A stretch of DNA of 64,000 nucleotides from Neoroseomonas eburnea (GTDB taxonomy: Bacteria > Pseudomonadota > Alphaproteobacteria > Acetobacterales > Acetobacteraceae), in assembly GCF_018129005.1 (NCBI RefSeq), contig NZ_JAAEDL010000013.1, positions 89,384-153,383 of the forward strand, in the 5' to 3' direction. Below the pieces are notes generated by a model. That model ran no database searches, was not told the DNA's origin, and worked only from the letters and a program-made list of their open reading frames with translations. The translations under genes were made by a program, and so were the position numbers. Below are positions 63,306 through 64,000 of this stretch, piece by piece; the stretch's first letter is position 1; the number at the start of each line of letters is the position of its first letter.

Positions 63306-63319
63306 GTGAAGCGCTTCAC
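63306..63319. promoter_or_regulatory. LacI/GalR-like operator palindrome
   Basis: GTGAAGCGCTTCAC is a perfect 14-base palindrome with the central CG step and AA/TT flanks typical of LacI/GalR-family operators. It lies between the divergent small cysteine-rich gene (start 63228) and the truncated gene at 63463. No LacI regulator gene is in the window; the match is by pattern only. Confidence 0.4.
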
Positions 63320-63462
63320 CGCCTGGCCGCCTTGCGCCGTCGCAAGGTGACCATCGCCACGGCGGCGCCATTCTCGCGCATCATCCTGGCCTCTACAGTC
63401 GCAACCTGAGGCGCGGGATTCGGACGCGCCCCTGCAGCCTACCGCCCGGAGCCGACGAAACC

Positions 63463-64000
63463 ATGGCGAGCCCGCGCTTCATCCTGAAGACCGACCTCCA
63501 GGGGCTCGAGCCCGTCACGGTGGGCGGCACCGCCGTGCTGGAAGCGGATGCGCGGCTGCGCGCGCTGCTCGGGCCGGAGCGCGCGGCGCTGTTCGCCGAG
63601 CCCGTCGTCACCTGGGGCAACGGGCGCAATGCCGGCTCGGTGTCCTGGTATGCGGAAGGGGCTGGGGATCCGGTGCCGCTCGCTGCCCTGCCGCCGCAGC
63701 GCCGTGCGGCAGCGGAGGCGCAGCTCCAGGCCGAGTTCGCCGCGCTGGCGCCGCTGATGGCGGACCCGCTGCTGCGCGCTGCCCTGGTGCTTGCCGGTCC
63801 CGGCTCCGTGCTCGCGCTCGACGACCGCCCGCTGCTGACGGGATGGGGCCTGGCGCCACCCGGCGCGCTGCGCGACCCGGCTGCCCGGCTGCAGCACCTG
63901 CGCGGAATCTACGGCGCGGCCCTGCCGCCGGCGCTCGCCGCCGAGGGCGCTACGGCCGCCGAGCCGCCGCGCGCCGCGCCGCCGCCGCCCCGTCCCGTCG
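63463..64000 (+). CDS. Unknown protein, truncated by the window edge
   Basis: An open frame from ATG 63463 runs off the right edge after 179 codons. The product starts MASPRFILKTDLQGLEPVTV and contains LGPERAALFAEPVVTWGNG, SVSWYAEGAGDPVPLAALPP, a helical AAAEAQLQAEFAALAPLMAD and LALDDRPLLTGWGLAPP, followed by an alanine/proline-rich linker. There is no signal peptide. I do not recognise the family. Codon use and the lack of antisense structure make it a real gene. The remainder lies outside the window. Confidence 0.7.
   Translation, partial: MASPRFILKTDLQGLEPVTVGGTAVLEADARLRALLGPERAALFAEPVVTWGNGRNAGSVSWYAEGAGDPVPLAALPPQRRAAAEAQLQAEFAALAPLMADPLLRAALVLAGPGSVLALDDRPLLTGWGLAPPGALRDPAARLQHLRGIYGAALPPALAAEGATAAEPPRAAPPPPRPV

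Overview
The window is a high-GC, gene-dense piece of chromosome from an alphaproteobacterium. Codon use, the gatCAB and ruvX arrangement, and the protein families together suggest a Roseomonas-like member of the Acetobacteraceae; this placement is an inference, because no 16S gene is present. Most genes are packed in operons with 4-base ATGA/GTGA start/stop overlaps.

Layout. 1-5.5 kb: housekeeping (ruvX end, gatCAB, an AI-2E family membrane protein, a glutathione transferase). 5.6-6.9 kb: tRNA-Ser(GCT) followed by a lower-GC scar with one hypothetical gene and a truncated IS3-family orfA. 6.9-11.6 kb (minus strand): a DevABC-like ABC exporter and three exported small proteins, one built of 27-residue tandem repeats. 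11.8-13.3 kb: an ECF sigma factor, a putative anti-sigma factor and a Spy/CnrX-like periplasmic sensor. 13.4-16.9 kb: an extracellular binding protein, and a YeiH-type transporter facing a YeiE-like LysR regulator. 17.3-25.6 kb: a zinc-ribbon/adenylate cyclase/AAA/TPR protein divergent from a radical SAM-SPASM enzyme, a PqqD-like recognition protein, a 232-residue orphan protein and a 1064-residue subtilase. This is the best candidate for an undescribed, RiPP-like system.

26.3-43.7 kb: a degenerate (pseudo-receiver) response regulator, a small RTX calcium-binding protein, two glycosyltransferases, a membrane-anchored coiled-coil protein, two different type I secretion ABC ATPases plus an HlyD adaptor, a 1305-residue WbsX-GT4-GT2 fusion, a small protein sharing its N-terminal repeats, a polysaccharide pyruvyl transferase family protein and an exported WbsX-like protein. 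Together they look like a locus that makes, decorates and exports a surface RTX/glycan product.

44.1-51.4 kb: a vgrG island (VgrG, small membrane protein, DUF2169-pentapeptide fusion, pentapeptide protein, DUF3540, DUF4150 PAAR-like) with no type VI core genes in the window. 51.4-54.1 kb: an ArsR regulator with an inverted repeat across its own start codon, SRPBCC and DUF1579 proteins, an Asp-box propeller and a MoaD/ThiS-like protein. 54.2-60 kb (minus): M20 peptidase, adenosine deaminase family, gamma-glutamyltransferase, metallo-beta-lactamase fold hydrolase and tyrosine phosphatase. 60-62.6 kb: two amidohydrolases and a Rieske ferredoxin. The end holds a small exported cysteine-rich protein and a truncated unknown gene.

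Two families of intergenic hairpin repeats (three copies each) lie between operons at 13.3, 15.8-16.0, 22.3, 25.7 and 54.1 kb. No CRISPR array, rRNA operon or intact transposon was seen.
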